The notes below the pieces were generated by a model. That model had not been told where the DNA came from. It did no database searches and worked only from the letters and a program-made list of their open reading frames with translations. This document shows positions 43,457-51,998 of a DNA stretch of 64,000 bases, piece after piece. How positions within the stretch are numbered: position 1 is the stretch's first letter; every line of letters starts with the position of its first letter. Both the position numbers and the translations under genes were made by a program. Origin of the DNA: Halorussus lipolyticus (lineage in GTDB: Archaea; Halobacteriota; Halobacteria; Halobacteriales; Haladaptataceae); assembly GCF_029338375.1 (NCBI RefSeq), contig NZ_CP119805.1, forward strand, positions 62,001 through 126,000, in the 5' to 3' direction.

Positions 43457-43555
43457 AGACTGGGTACGGGTTCGAGGCAATTGGGTCCTTGGGCAGTCGG
43501 TGGCCGGTGGCCAACAGTAAAGTGTCGGTTCGTCGTACTCGTGCCGGGGTTTCCG

Positions 43556-44374
43556 ATGGACCGAGCATTCGACTTTCTGCACGTCAACGAGCGCGAATCG
43601 AAACCGCGGGAGAAGGGCATCACCGAGATTCGGGGGCCGTACTACGACCCGATGGGGCCGCGCGAGTTGCGCGACATCCTCGATACGATGGGCGAGTACG
43701 TGGACATCTACAAATTCTCTGGCGGGTCGTTCGCGCTGATGCCCGAGGAGGCCGTGACCGAACTCATCGAGACCTGCCACGAGTACGACGTACAGGTCTC
43801 GACCGGCGGGTTCGTCGAGAGCGTCCTCGTCAGGGACCACGGCCACGTCGAGGAGTACGTCGAGGAGGCCGCCGAGTTGGGATTCGACATCGTGGAAATT
43901 TCCTCGGGGTTCATCGCCATCGACGCCGACGACTTGGTGGCGCTGACCGAACTGGTCCAACAGAAGGGCCTGAAGGCCAAGCCCGAAATCAACGTCCAGT
44001 TCGGCGCGGGCGGGGCGTCGAGCGTGGAGGAACTAGAGAGCGAATCCGCAATCGACCCGGCGAGCGCGATTCGGGAGGCCGAGCGCCACCTCGACGCGGG
44101 GGCGTACAAAATCATGGTCGAGTCCGAGGGCATCACCGAGCGAGTTCGGGAGTGGCGGACCGACGTGGCCTTCGAAATCGCCAACGAGGTCGGGGTCGAG
44201 AACTGCGTGTTCGAGGCCGCCGACCCGCAGGTCTTCGAGTGGTACATCAAGAACTTCGGGCCGGAGGTCAACCTGTTCGTGGACAACTCCCAAATCGTGG
44301 AACTGGAGTGCATGCGCTCGGGCCTGTGGGGCAAAAAGAGTTCTTGGGGGCGTGTCACGTCCTACGATTCGTAA
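43556..44374 (+). CDS. comA: Phosphosulfolactate synthase-like protein (ComA family)
   Basis: This is 272 residues forming a (beta/alpha)8 barrel. Signatures are ESKPREKGITEIRGPYYDP, YVDIYKFSGGSFALMP, STGGFVESVL, DIVEISSGFIAID and KIMVESEGI. ComA adds sulfite to phosphoenolpyruvate, the first step of coenzyme M synthesis in methanogens. Haloarchaea do not make methane, so the product here may feed sulfolactate or another sulfonate. No comB or comC is next to it. The ATG at 43556 fits family length; the open frame upstream is discarded. Confidence 0.88.
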   Translation: MDRAFDFLHVNERESKPREKGITEIRGPYYDPMGPRELRDILDTMGEYVDIYKFSGGSFALMPEEAVTELIETCHEYDVQVSTGGFVESVLVRDHGHVEEYVEEAAELGFDIVEISSGFIAIDADDLVALTELVQQKGLKAKPEINVQFGAGGASSVEELESESAIDPASAIREAERHLDAGAYKIMVESEGITERVREWRTDVAFEIANEVGVENCVFEAADPQVFEWYIKNFGPEVNLFVDNSQIVELECMRSGLWGKKSSWGRVTSYDS

Positions 44375-44464
44375 CCCGTTTTTGACACGCCGGGACAGCG
44401 ATTCCGACGCCCTCCCGCGATTCTCGGGACAGTAATATAAGGAAGCCTTGCACTTCAAGGTCTT

Positions 44465-44482
44465 TAAGTAAAGCTTTACTTA
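44465..44482. promoter_or_regulatory. 18-bp perfect palindrome upstream of the MBL-fold gene
   Basis: The sequence taagtaaagctttactta is its own reverse complement. It lies 69-86 bp before the ATG at 44551 and about 30 bp after a TATA-like taatataagg (44430), so it would cover the transcribed leader or an alternative core promoter. A regulator-binding site is the natural reading. Confidence 0.45.
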
Positions 44483-44550
44483 CCTCGGTTCTTTGGCCAC
44501 AATATGACGTGTGTCGGAACAGAGAGAGGTGAGGGCCGAGTCCGCTACCG

Positions 44551-46266
44551 ATGAACTTGAGCTATCAACATGCAAACCCCTCTACGGGCGGTGGCTCGTA
44601 CCTCCTTCGCTTCCGAGACGCATCTCTCGAACGCACGCCCTGCCTCCTCGTGGACTCGGGCGTCGGCGTCGACCTCGATTCGCTTCTGGCCGACGACGAG
44701 TATCTCGCGGCGGTCCTGCTGACCCACGCCCACCTCGACCACTACGCCTCGCTGGCCGACTCGCTCCGGGACGGTGCGCCCGTCTACGCCTCCGAACCCA
44801 CCGCGAACGTCCTCGAAAACGTGCTGGTCGAGGGCGAGAAGAACTACGAAATCGGCGCGGCCGAGTCGGCGGTGGACGCGCTCAAACCCATCGACGGGTG
44901 GCAGACCATCGTGCCCGAGGTCGATGTCGCACCCGTTCCGGCGGGCCACGCGCCCGGCGCGGCCGGGTTCGTCGTCCGGTTCGAGGACGGGTCGCGGGCC
45001 AACCACCTGCTGTTCACCGGCGACTTCACCGACCGACCCGTGGCGGGCTATCCGGGCCTCTCGTCGGACCTGCCGGTGGACATCGACGCGCTGTTCGTCA
45101 ACGTCTCGACCACCGACGAGTTCGAGGAGACCCTCTCGGACTCGCTGTTCACGCTCGTTGAGCGCGTGCAAGCCGGGTCGTCGGTGCTGGCGACGGCGAG
45201 CGCGCTGACCGCGGTTCACTACGCCTACCTGCTGGGCCACCTCGGCGAGCGTCTGGGCGGGTCCATCCCGGTCACGCTGGCCGGGCAGGCCGCCAAACTC
45301 TACGCCGACTTCGGCTACGACGTGCCCAACGTCGAGACGACGCCCGTGTTCGACTCGTGCGACGAACTCCTCGAACGCGGGACCGTCACCTTCGCCGGGC
45401 CGGAGGTCCCCACCGAGGGGAGCGCCCACAGACTGTTCACAGCCATCGAGGACGACTCGACGGCCACCCTCGTCCAGTTGACCGGCGGCGCGACGAACCC
45501 CGTCAAGACCGCCGGGTGTACTATCTACGACTACGAGGTCGTCAACCACCCTTCGATGGGCGTCATCGACGAACTGGTCGAGGAGTTCGACCCCATCCAC
45601 GTCGTCGCGGGTCACGGACCCCGGCGTGCGCTCCGGAACTTCCGGGGTCGGTACGACGAGCGATTCGTCTGGGCCAGCGACGACGACCGACAGCAGACTC
45701 TCTACGAGGACGGCCGGTGGTCGCCCCCGCCGTGGTTGAGCGAAACCGCGGTCCAGTCCATCCGCGCCCAAGACTGGCGCTCGAACGGCGCTCGCTTCGG
45801 CGACATCGTGGACGGCGAGGAGGGTCTGCCCCGCGTCGAGCGCGTCGAATCCGTGGACCTTGAAGCCGAGGGCCTCGACGTGGCCCGATTCGACAACCGA
45901 TTCAACCGCGAGAACGGCGAGGAGACCGACCAGTCGGCCGAGACGCCAGCCTCGCCGGCGGAACCGGGCGACGATTCGGCGGCGGCGACGAGTTCGCCGG
46001 AGGAGAGTTCGCCAGACGCGGCGGCGGCGGCCGATTCGGCCTCGCCGACCGCCGACGAGTTCCCGGCCGTCGAGGAGGCCGAAAACTTCCGCCACGAAGT
46101 CCTCGACAAACTCGAATCGCTGGAGTCGGCGATGGCGGGTACCCGGCTCCGCGCTCGCGTCGTGGACGGCGGCGAGGACGTGACGATGCTCCGTCTGCTG
46201 GACGACGCGGACCTCGAACACGGCGAGGAGATAGCGGTCGTCGTGCCCGACGGCGACGACGACTGA
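44551..46266 (+). CDS. MBL-fold metallo-hydrolase (beta-CASP-like)
   Basis: This is 571 residues. Motif 2 LLTHAHLDHYASL (about 56-68) supplies the metal-binding His/Asp set, Asp in LLFTGDFTDRP follows, and HVVAGHGPRRALRN near 354-367 gives a later His. The order resembles beta-CASP/mRNA-3'-processing-type nucleases but without KH domains. After residue 460 comes an Ala/Ser/Glu-rich spacer and a small C-terminal unit (FRHEVLDKLESLESAMAG...). The substrate (RNA or small molecule) is unresolved. A 16-codon ORF (44504-44554) ends over the start codon. Confidence 0.85.
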   Translation: MNLSYQHANPSTGGGSYLLRFRDASLERTPCLLVDSGVGVDLDSLLADDEYLAAVLLTHAHLDHYASLADSLRDGAPVYASEPTANVLENVLVEGEKNYEIGAAESAVDALKPIDGWQTIVPEVDVAPVPAGHAPGAAGFVVRFEDGSRANHLLFTGDFTDRPVAGYPGLSSDLPVDIDALFVNVSTTDEFEETLSDSLFTLVERVQAGSSVLATASALTAVHYAYLLGHLGERLGGSIPVTLAGQAAKLYADFGYDVPNVETTPVFDSCDELLERGTVTFAGPEVPTEGSAHRLFTAIEDDSTATLVQLTGGATNPVKTAGCTIYDYEVVNHPSMGVIDELVEEFDPIHVVAGHGPRRALRNFRGRYDERFVWASDDDRQQTLYEDGRWSPPPWLSETAVQSIRAQDWRSNGARFGDIVDGEEGLPRVERVESVDLEAEGLDVARFDNRFNRENGEETDQSAETPASPAEPGDDSAAATSSPEESSPDAAAAADSASPTADEFPAVEEAENFRHEVLDKLESLESAMAGTRLRARVVDGGEDVTMLRLLDDADLEHGEEIAVVVPDGDDD

Positions 46267-46338
46267 ACTAACTCTGAAGTCCTCAAAGAATCGTAATTCG
46301 TTCTTTAACGATTAGAGATATTGCTACTGGCGAGGCCT

Positions 46339-46548
46339 TCACCCCGACTGTCTCGGCGGTATCGGCGGCCGGAAGGCGTACTCGTAGACGAGGAACCAGA
46401 TGCCGGACGCTATCTAGAAACCGCCGATCACCAGCAACACGTCCGTTCCGAACAGGTCGAATTCGGCGGGACTGGCCAGTCCGAGATAGACGTTGACTAC
46501 TCCCATTCCGAGGAAGTTGAGACCAGCGAAGAGACTCAGCGATTTCAT
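46339..46548 (-). pseudogene. Small membrane protein ORF interrupted by an in-frame TAG
   Basis: From ATG 46548 the minus strand encodes 44 residues (MKSLSLFAGLNFLGMGVVNV ... VLLVIGGF), then a TAG at 46416-46414. The same frame continues without shift for 24 more residues (IASGIWFLVYEYAFRPPIPP...) to TGA at 46339. The TAG cuts the second hydrophobic segment in the middle. A disrupted 69-residue two-helix membrane protein is the best reading; stop readthrough is a remote alternative. Confidence 0.55.
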
Positions 46549-46689
46549 GGTTCGGTCGGGGGTCAGCCACTCAAACGGAGCCACGCGAATCGTCGTGACC
46601 ACGACGCGAACGGGCAAAAGTGTCACGACTCGCAGGATGAAACGACGCCCGCCCACACCCCTTTGCCCGCTCGCGCCGAACTGGCGTGC

Positions 46690-47508
46690 ATGGAATACGA
46701 GACGGTGCAGGGCGAGGAGGTCCCGAAAATCGGCCTCGGCACGTGGCGAATGCACGGCGAAATCTGCCGGCAGGCAGTCGCCACCGCCCTCGAAGCGGGG
46801 TATCGCCACGTCGACACCGCCCAAGCCTACGACAACGAGCGACAGGTCGGCCGCGCCATCGCCGAGTCGCCGGTGGCCCGCGAGGACGTGTTTCTGACCA
46901 CGAAGGTCTGGCCCGGCCACGTCGATAGGGCGTCCATCCGGAGTTCGGTCGCGTCGAGTCTGGCCCAACTCGGCGTTGAGTACGTCGATTTACTCCTCAT
47001 CCACTGGCCCAACCCCATCGCTTCCACCGCGGAGGTGATGGCCGGACTGAACGACTGCCGCGACGAGGGCTTCACCCGCCACGTCGGCGTCAGCAATTTC
47101 GGTGCGGATCAACTCAAAACCGCGCGCGCTGTGTCCGACGCGCCGATTTTCACCGATCAGGTCCAGTTTCACCCCTACCAGCCACAGCGCGACCTCCGGG
47201 CGTACTGTCAGGCCCACGATATTCTCCTGACGGCCTACAGTCCGCTGGCCCACGGCGGCATCCTGCGCGACGACGTGCTTGGGGAACTCGCCGTCAAGTA
47301 CGACAAGTCCCCCGCGCAGGTGGCGCTCCGGTGGGTCGTCCAGCAGGACGGCGTGGTCGCCATCCCCAAATCAGCCAGCGAGGCCCACCTCCGGGAGAAT
47401 CTGGACGTGTTCGACTTCCGACTCACCGCGACCGAGATGGTCCGCGTCGAGCGCCCCTCGATGCTCAAGACCGGGGCCTCCTTTCTCCGGAGTCGCCTCG
47501 GGGTGTGA
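46690..47508 (+). CDS. Aldo/keto reductase
   Basis: This is 272 residues with the complete AKR tetrad: Asp42 and Tyr47 (VDTAQAYDNE), Lys72 (TTKVW) and His105 (LIHWPNP). The NADPH-binding C-terminal motif is AIPKSASEAHLRENLDVF. The (beta/alpha)8 barrel is of the prokaryotic 2,5-diketogluconate reductase/xylose-reductase type; the physiological aldehyde or ketone is unknown. The ATG at 46690 begins the conserved first strands (MEYETVQGEEVPKIGLGTWR); residues before it in the open frame are shadow. Confidence 0.93.
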   Translation: MEYETVQGEEVPKIGLGTWRMHGEICRQAVATALEAGYRHVDTAQAYDNERQVGRAIAESPVAREDVFLTTKVWPGHVDRASIRSSVASSLAQLGVEYVDLLLIHWPNPIASTAEVMAGLNDCRDEGFTRHVGVSNFGADQLKTARAVSDAPIFTDQVQFHPYQPQRDLRAYCQAHDILLTAYSPLAHGGILRDDVLGELAVKYDKSPAQVALRWVVQQDGVVAIPKSASEAHLRENLDVFDFRLTATEMVRVERPSMLKTGASFLRSRLGV

Positions 47509-47582
47509 CGCGGTGGCACGCGAGCGACCGGGTGAGTGCCGAGACAACAAAGTTATGCACCGCCCCTGACCAGTATCGGCCC

Positions 47583-48881
47583 GTGCCCTCTCCGACGCTC
47601 GACCTGTTCGGCGTTCTCCACGTGGACCGACCGGGGAAAGTCCGAGCGGAGTTAGACGACTTCGCGGACGACGCCGATGCCCTGTTTATCGAACAACCCG
47701 AAACCGAGGTCACGCTCGGGACTTTCGGTAGGACCGGCCTCCGCGCGCCGGTGTTCCTCCTCGGGGCGCTCCTCCACCTCGCGCTGTTCACGCCCTTCTA
47801 CGCCGTGCTGAATCGGGAGTACGACGAGGCCGAGGCCATCGCCGTCCGGCGAATCGCCGACGAGCGCGGCCTCCCGGTCCACGAGGTCGACGACCACCCC
47901 GTCCTCTACATGAGCAGGGCGGGACCGCGCTGGATAGTCGCTAACTGGCTCGCGCTCGCCGGTCTGGCGTGGGCCTTCGGCGTCTCGTTTCTCGCAATCG
48001 CCGGCGTCCTGCTTCTGGCGGGCGCAATCACAATCGGGACGGCGCGACTCGACAGACGACTCTGGCTGGTCGTCTCCATCCCCGCGACGTGGGGCGGTCT
48101 CCTGCTCGCTGGAACCATCGGCCTGCTCCCGACCGGCGTCCTCGCCGTCGTCCTCCTGTTTTACCTCGCCACCGCGGGAAGTCTCAACGAGCATCGCAAC
48201 CGCCACATGCTCCGGAACATCGCCGACATCGCCGACCGCGAGGAGTACGACCACGCCTGCCTCGTCACCGGAAAGGGCCACCTCGCCGGCCTCGTCAGTC
48301 TCGCTGGCGACCGGGACCTCGCCGTCTCCCGGATGCACGTCTCCCGGTGGCTCAGACGCTCCGACGACGTGACCGACGACCCCGACCCCGAGCGAGTCGG
48401 CGAGAACTCCGGTCTGGGGTGGTTCCGGACCGCGTTCGGCCTCACCCGGCCCGACGCCCGACCCAGCACTGAGACCGAGGTCCTCGGCAGGCGGACGCTC
48501 GCCGCGGTCTTAGACCTCGCGGGCGTCGTCGTCGCCACGTTCGTTGGGGGCGTCGTCCTCGGTGCTGTCGCCGCCCTCGCGCTCGGCGAGTCCGCGCTCA
48601 GTTCCGGCCTCCTCGTCGGATTCGCCGTTTCCCCGGTCCTCTACTTCGTCGTCTGGGAGACGCTGTTGGGTCGCACGCCCGGCAAGTGGCTCCTCGGACT
48701 GGTCGTCGTCGCCGAGGACGGGTCCGTCCCGTCTCGACGCGCCCTCCTCGTCCGGAATCTCCTCCGGCCGCTCGATTTCGTCCCCTTCTACGCGCTCGGT
48801 CTCGTCTCGGTGCTGGCGACCGACCGCGCCCAGCGCGTCGGCGACCTGTTGGCCGACACCGTGGTCGTCCGGACCGAGTGA
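47583..48881 (+). CDS. RDD-family membrane protein with TraB-like N-terminus
   Basis: This is 432 residues from a GTG (VPSPTLDLFGVLHVDRPGKV). The N-terminal 40 residues, with DDADALFIEQPETE, resemble the start of TraB/PrgY-like domains. Several hydrophobic segments follow (about 60-80, 122-165 and 170-200), then a soluble loop, and a C-terminal RDD domain (about 290-430: LGRRTLAAVLDLAGVVVATF, LLGRTPGKWLLGLVVV). RDD proteins are integral membrane proteins with ion-transport or unknown roles. There is no ATG nearby; the GTG lies about 30 bp after an AT-rich tract (aacaaagttatgc). Confidence 0.75.
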   Translation: MPSPTLDLFGVLHVDRPGKVRAELDDFADDADALFIEQPETEVTLGTFGRTGLRAPVFLLGALLHLALFTPFYAVLNREYDEAEAIAVRRIADERGLPVHEVDDHPVLYMSRAGPRWIVANWLALAGLAWAFGVSFLAIAGVLLLAGAITIGTARLDRRLWLVVSIPATWGGLLLAGTIGLLPTGVLAVVLLFYLATAGSLNEHRNRHMLRNIADIADREEYDHACLVTGKGHLAGLVSLAGDRDLAVSRMHVSRWLRRSDDVTDDPDPERVGENSGLGWFRTAFGLTRPDARPSTETEVLGRRTLAAVLDLAGVVVATFVGGVVLGAVAALALGESALSSGLLVGFAVSPVLYFVVWETLLGRTPGKWLLGLVVVAEDGSVPSRRALLVRNLLRPLDFVPFYALGLVSVLATDRAQRVGDLLADTVVVRTE

Positions 48882-48977
48882 TGCCGACCACCTTTTCGCG
48901 GAGCTATTCGGCGCAGTCTCGTGTGGGCGAGAAGTTCGACGACCTGCGTGAAGGGCGGTAAAAGGAGGGCGACGGGA

Positions 48978-49271
48978 TTACGCCGTGACGGATGCCTGCT
49001 CGCCGACGTGCTTGGACTCCCACTCGTGGCGGGCGTCGATTTCGCGGCTTCCGCGGTCGGTGAGGGCGTAGTAGTTGGTTCGCCGGTCGCGCTGGCCCTT
49101 GTCCACGAGGCCCTTGTCCACGAGGGTGTCGAGGTTGGGGTAGAGGCGACCGTGGTGAATCTCCTTCTCGTAGTACGATTCGAGTTCTTCCTTGATGGCG
49201 AGGCCGTGGGGTTCGTCCTTGCCCGCGATGACGTACAGCAGGTCCCGTTGGAAACCAGTCAGGTCGTGCAT
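48978..49271 (-). CDS. PadR-family transcriptional regulator
   Basis: This is a 97-residue compact winged helix of the haloarchaeal PadR type: LTGFQRDLLYVIAGKDEPHG, then YYEKEIHHGRLYPNLDTLVD and RTNYYALTDRGSREI. PadR regulators bind small phenolics or drugs, or sense nothing evident when as short as this. A TATA box is 28 bp upstream (attataag on +, 49301-49308), so the transcript is nearly leaderless. It is divergent from the DUF354 gene. Confidence 0.92.
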   Translation of the reverse strand: MHDLTGFQRDLLYVIAGKDEPHGLAIKEELESYYEKEIHHGRLYPNLDTLVDKGLVDKGQRDRRTNYYALTDRGSREIDARHEWESKHVGEQASVTA

Positions 49272-49298
49272 GAGTTACGAAAGACGATAGTTCCCCTG

Positions 49299-49308
49299 TA
49301 ATTATAAG
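49299..49308 (-). promoter_or_regulatory. TATA box of the padR-like gene
   Basis: The minus strand reads cttataatta, centred about 32 bp before the ATG at 49271. Confidence 0.5.
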
Positions 49309-49528
49309 CTTGGTGGCCGGTAAATTCAATTTCTCACCAAAAACACCCAGATACACGTTCTATCTTACAGAGGTGTCAGGCTGAGTGAGAATAGCTCCCA
49401 CGCGAATCGCGGGCGCTCGCCACCCGACTACGGTTTCAGGCAGTGCATAACAATGGTCGTTCCGGCGAAACGTTCGCCCAGCGAACGCCGGGGTCTCGCC
49501 GAGACGCCGGCCCAACCGAGAGATTACC

Positions 49529-50659
49529 ATGAAGTATCTGTTCTTCACGAACACGCCGGCGCAGGCCCACCAGTACAGGCAGGCAGTCGCGGGACTCGAA
49601 GACCGAGGACACGAGGTGCTGGTCCTCGCGCGGGACTACGGTTGCACCGAGGCCCTGCTCGACCACTACGACCTCCCCTACGAAATCTTCGGTCGGTGCG
49701 AGACCCAGAAGTTCTCGCTGGCCCGCGAACTGCCCAAACACCTCGCCAGAGTCGCGCTGAAGGCCCGCCAGTACGACCCGGATTGCGTCTTCGGGCGCGG
49801 GGCCTACGCCGCGCTGGCCGGAACCGTCGGCGGTGCGCCGGTGGTCCTCGTGGACGACTCTGGCAACACCGACTTGGACCACGCGATTTCGGTCCCGCTG
49901 GCCGACGCGGTGCTGACGCCCCACACCTTCGACAAGGACCTCGGCGAGAAGCACTACGAGTTCCGCGGATTCAAGGAACTCGCCTACCTCCACCCCGACG
50001 AGTACGAACCGCAGGCCGACATCCGAGAGAAACTGGGGGTCGCCGACGACGAGGAGTACGCCATCGTTCGCCTCAACGCCTTCGGGTCCCATCACGACGT
50101 GGGCGAGGCCGGATTCACGCCGGCGAAGCGCCGGGAACTCGTGGAGGCGCTGGCCGAGGAGGCCACCGTCTTCGTCTCGGACGAGGGCGGCGACATGGAC
50201 CTGAACGAGGCCCCCGCGCAGGCGTTCGACCTGCATCCCGCCCTGCTTCACGACGCCCTCGCGGAAGCGTCCCTGCTGGTCGCCGACACTCAGACGATGG
50301 TGACCGAGGCCGCGCTCCTCGGGACGCCCGCGATTCGGTCGAACTCCTTCGTGGGCGAGGACGACATGGGCAACTTCGTGGACCTCGAACGCCACGGACT
50401 CGTCTACAACCTCCGGGAGTTCGACGCGGTTCTCGACGCCGCGACCGACATTCTGGCCGACGAGAGCGCGGGCCAGCGGTGGCGCAACCTCCGGGACGAC
50501 TATCTGGACGACAAGGTGAACCTGACCGAGGTCCTGCTCGACGTAGCCGAGGCGATTCACGCCACCGACCGCATCGACCGCATCGGCGGGGTCACCCACC
50601 GGGAGGGCAGAAGGTTCGGCCTCGAATCGGTCCGGAGCGACGGGGGCCGCTCTCGATGA
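49529..50659 (+). CDS. DUF354 protein (GT-B-like)
   Basis: This is 376 residues. DUF354 proteins have a UDP-GlcNAc-epimerase/GT-B-like fold. Here the first Rossmann half (MKYLFFTNTPAQAHQYRQAV) is followed by CVFGRGAYAALAGTVGGAPV and, in the second half, SLLVADTQTMVTEAALLGTP and IRSNSFVGEDDMGNF, which resembles the nucleotide-sugar site of that fold. The stop overlaps the start of the GT4 gene (ATGA), so translation is coupled and both probably work in one glycan pathway. Two strong hairpins lie in its leader (49471-49487 and 49492-49504). Confidence 0.85.
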   Translation: MKYLFFTNTPAQAHQYRQAVAGLEDRGHEVLVLARDYGCTEALLDHYDLPYEIFGRCETQKFSLARELPKHLARVALKARQYDPDCVFGRGAYAALAGTVGGAPVVLVDDSGNTDLDHAISVPLADAVLTPHTFDKDLGEKHYEFRGFKELAYLHPDEYEPQADIREKLGVADDEEYAIVRLNAFGSHHDVGEAGFTPAKRRELVEALAEEATVFVSDEGGDMDLNEAPAQAFDLHPALLHDALAEASLLVADTQTMVTEAALLGTPAIRSNSFVGEDDMGNFVDLERHGLVYNLREFDAVLDAATDILADESAGQRWRNLRDDYLDDKVNLTEVLLDVAEAIHATDRIDRIGGVTHREGRRFGLESVRSDGGRSR

Positions 50660-51582
50660 ACGTCCTCAACCTCGTCTCGAACGCCGACGCCAGATTCTAC
50701 AAACAGCAGGTCGAGACGCTGGCGGAGCGCGGCATCGACTGCACGACGGCGACCCCGCCGGGCGACCACCTCACCGACGAGGAGGTCACCGAGCGGTCGG
50801 CCGGCGACTACCTCCGGTTCGTTCCCGAGGTGATTTCGGAGTCGCTGGAGGGGTACGACCTCGTTCACGCCAACTACGGGTTGACCGCCCCGGCGGCGCT
50901 CGCGCAGGTCCGACTTCCGGTGGTCCTCTCGCTGTGGGGCACCGACCTGATGGGCGAGTACGGATGGCTGGCAAAGCAGTGCGCCCGCTACTGCGATGCG
51001 GTCATCGTGATGTCCGACGAGATGGCACGCGAGTTGGGCGGGTCGTGCTACGTCATCCCCCACGGCATCGACATGGACCGGTTCGCGCCGCGACCCAAGG
51101 CCGAGGCCCGCGCCGAACTCGGGTGGGACCCCGACGCCCGCCACGTGCTGTTCCCGTACCCGCCGAATCAGGAGGTCAAGAACCACCCCCGCGCCGAGCG
51201 CGTGGTCGAACTGGCCCGCGAACGGGTGGACGACGACGTGAACTTGCAGGTGGTCTACGACGTTGCCCACGCCGAGGTCCCGAGGTACATGAACGCCAGC
51301 GATGTCCTCCTGTTGACCTCCGAGCGCGAGGGGTCGCCGAACACGGTCAAGGAAGCCCTGAGTTGCAATCTCCCAGTCATCTCGACCGACGTGGGCGACG
51401 TGGCCAGCAGACTCGACGGGGTGTCGGCGTCGGTGGCCTCGGACGACGACGACGAACTCGCTGAGGCGCTGGCCGACGTGTTGGCCGACCCCCGGCGCTC
51501 GGACGGCCGCGAGGCGGTCCGGGACATCAGCCTCCAGCGGATGGGCGAGCGCATCGAAGGCGTCTACGAGACGGTGCTGTGA
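50656..51582 (+). CDS. Glycosyltransferase family 4
   Basis: This is 308 residues. The GT-B fold is seen in MNVLNLVSNADARFYKQQVE (N-domain), LSLWGTDLMGEYGWLAKQCA, the linker VIPHGIDMDRFAP, and the C-domain motif MNASDVLLLTSEREGSPNTV with the conserved E-x7-E-type pattern (Glu of EGSPNTVKEAL). It would transfer a sugar from a nucleotide sugar with retention. It is short because the N-terminal domain is trimmed. It is coupled by ATGA overlap to DUF354. Confidence 0.9.
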   Translation: MNVLNLVSNADARFYKQQVETLAERGIDCTTATPPGDHLTDEEVTERSAGDYLRFVPEVISESLEGYDLVHANYGLTAPAALAQVRLPVVLSLWGTDLMGEYGWLAKQCARYCDAVIVMSDEMARELGGSCYVIPHGIDMDRFAPRPKAEARAELGWDPDARHVLFPYPPNQEVKNHPRAERVVELARERVDDDVNLQVVYDVAHAEVPRYMNASDVLLLTSEREGSPNTVKEALSCNLPVISTDVGDVASRLDGVSASVASDDDDELAEALADVLADPRRSDGREAVRDISLQRMGERIEGVYETVL

Positions 51583-51998
51583 CCGCCGCCGGAAAGACGC
51601 ATTTATCGTTGTTACGGATTAGTTTCTAATTGTTTTCGAATTCTTCTATTGTCTTTACGAATCGTATAGCGGTCTATCTCCGGCTATTCGTTTCGGAGCC
51701 AATCGCCGTTCTTTCCGGGCGCTCTTTCGGTTGCTTCTGGTCGTGCTTACCGTTCGTTCTGCCGGTGGTTTCACTTCGTTTCTCCTCGCTTGCGGGCTAA
51801 TCCCGGCCTGCGGCGTCCTAAGCAACTCCAACGTGCTATGTAGAAATCATTTCGTTCCGTAGTTGTAGGAAGCCTGTACCGTTTCGTAATCACACTCAGG
51901 GCTGTACGGCGGTCCTATACCGGCCCAAACTCGCGCTATCCCCGTATAGGTGCTGGAGAACAAAGTGCGCACAAGCGGATGAATAGCCCGAAGGAACC
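51583..51998. other. 416-bp intergenic region, T-rich
   Basis: The first 200 bases are T-rich on the plus strand (tagtttctaattgttttcga at 51620). Further on, cctatac and gtatagg (about 51912 and 51945) form a distant 7-bp inverted repeat whose second arm may be the TATA region of the next gene. The minus-strand frame at 51847-52053 has no family resemblance. No gene is supported. Confidence 0.5.

Noticed and set aside
46414..46968. 184-codon minus-strand frame overlapping the aldo/keto reductase
   Set aside because: Only its last 44 codons (from ATG 46548) look like protein; the rest is antisense to a complete reductase gene.
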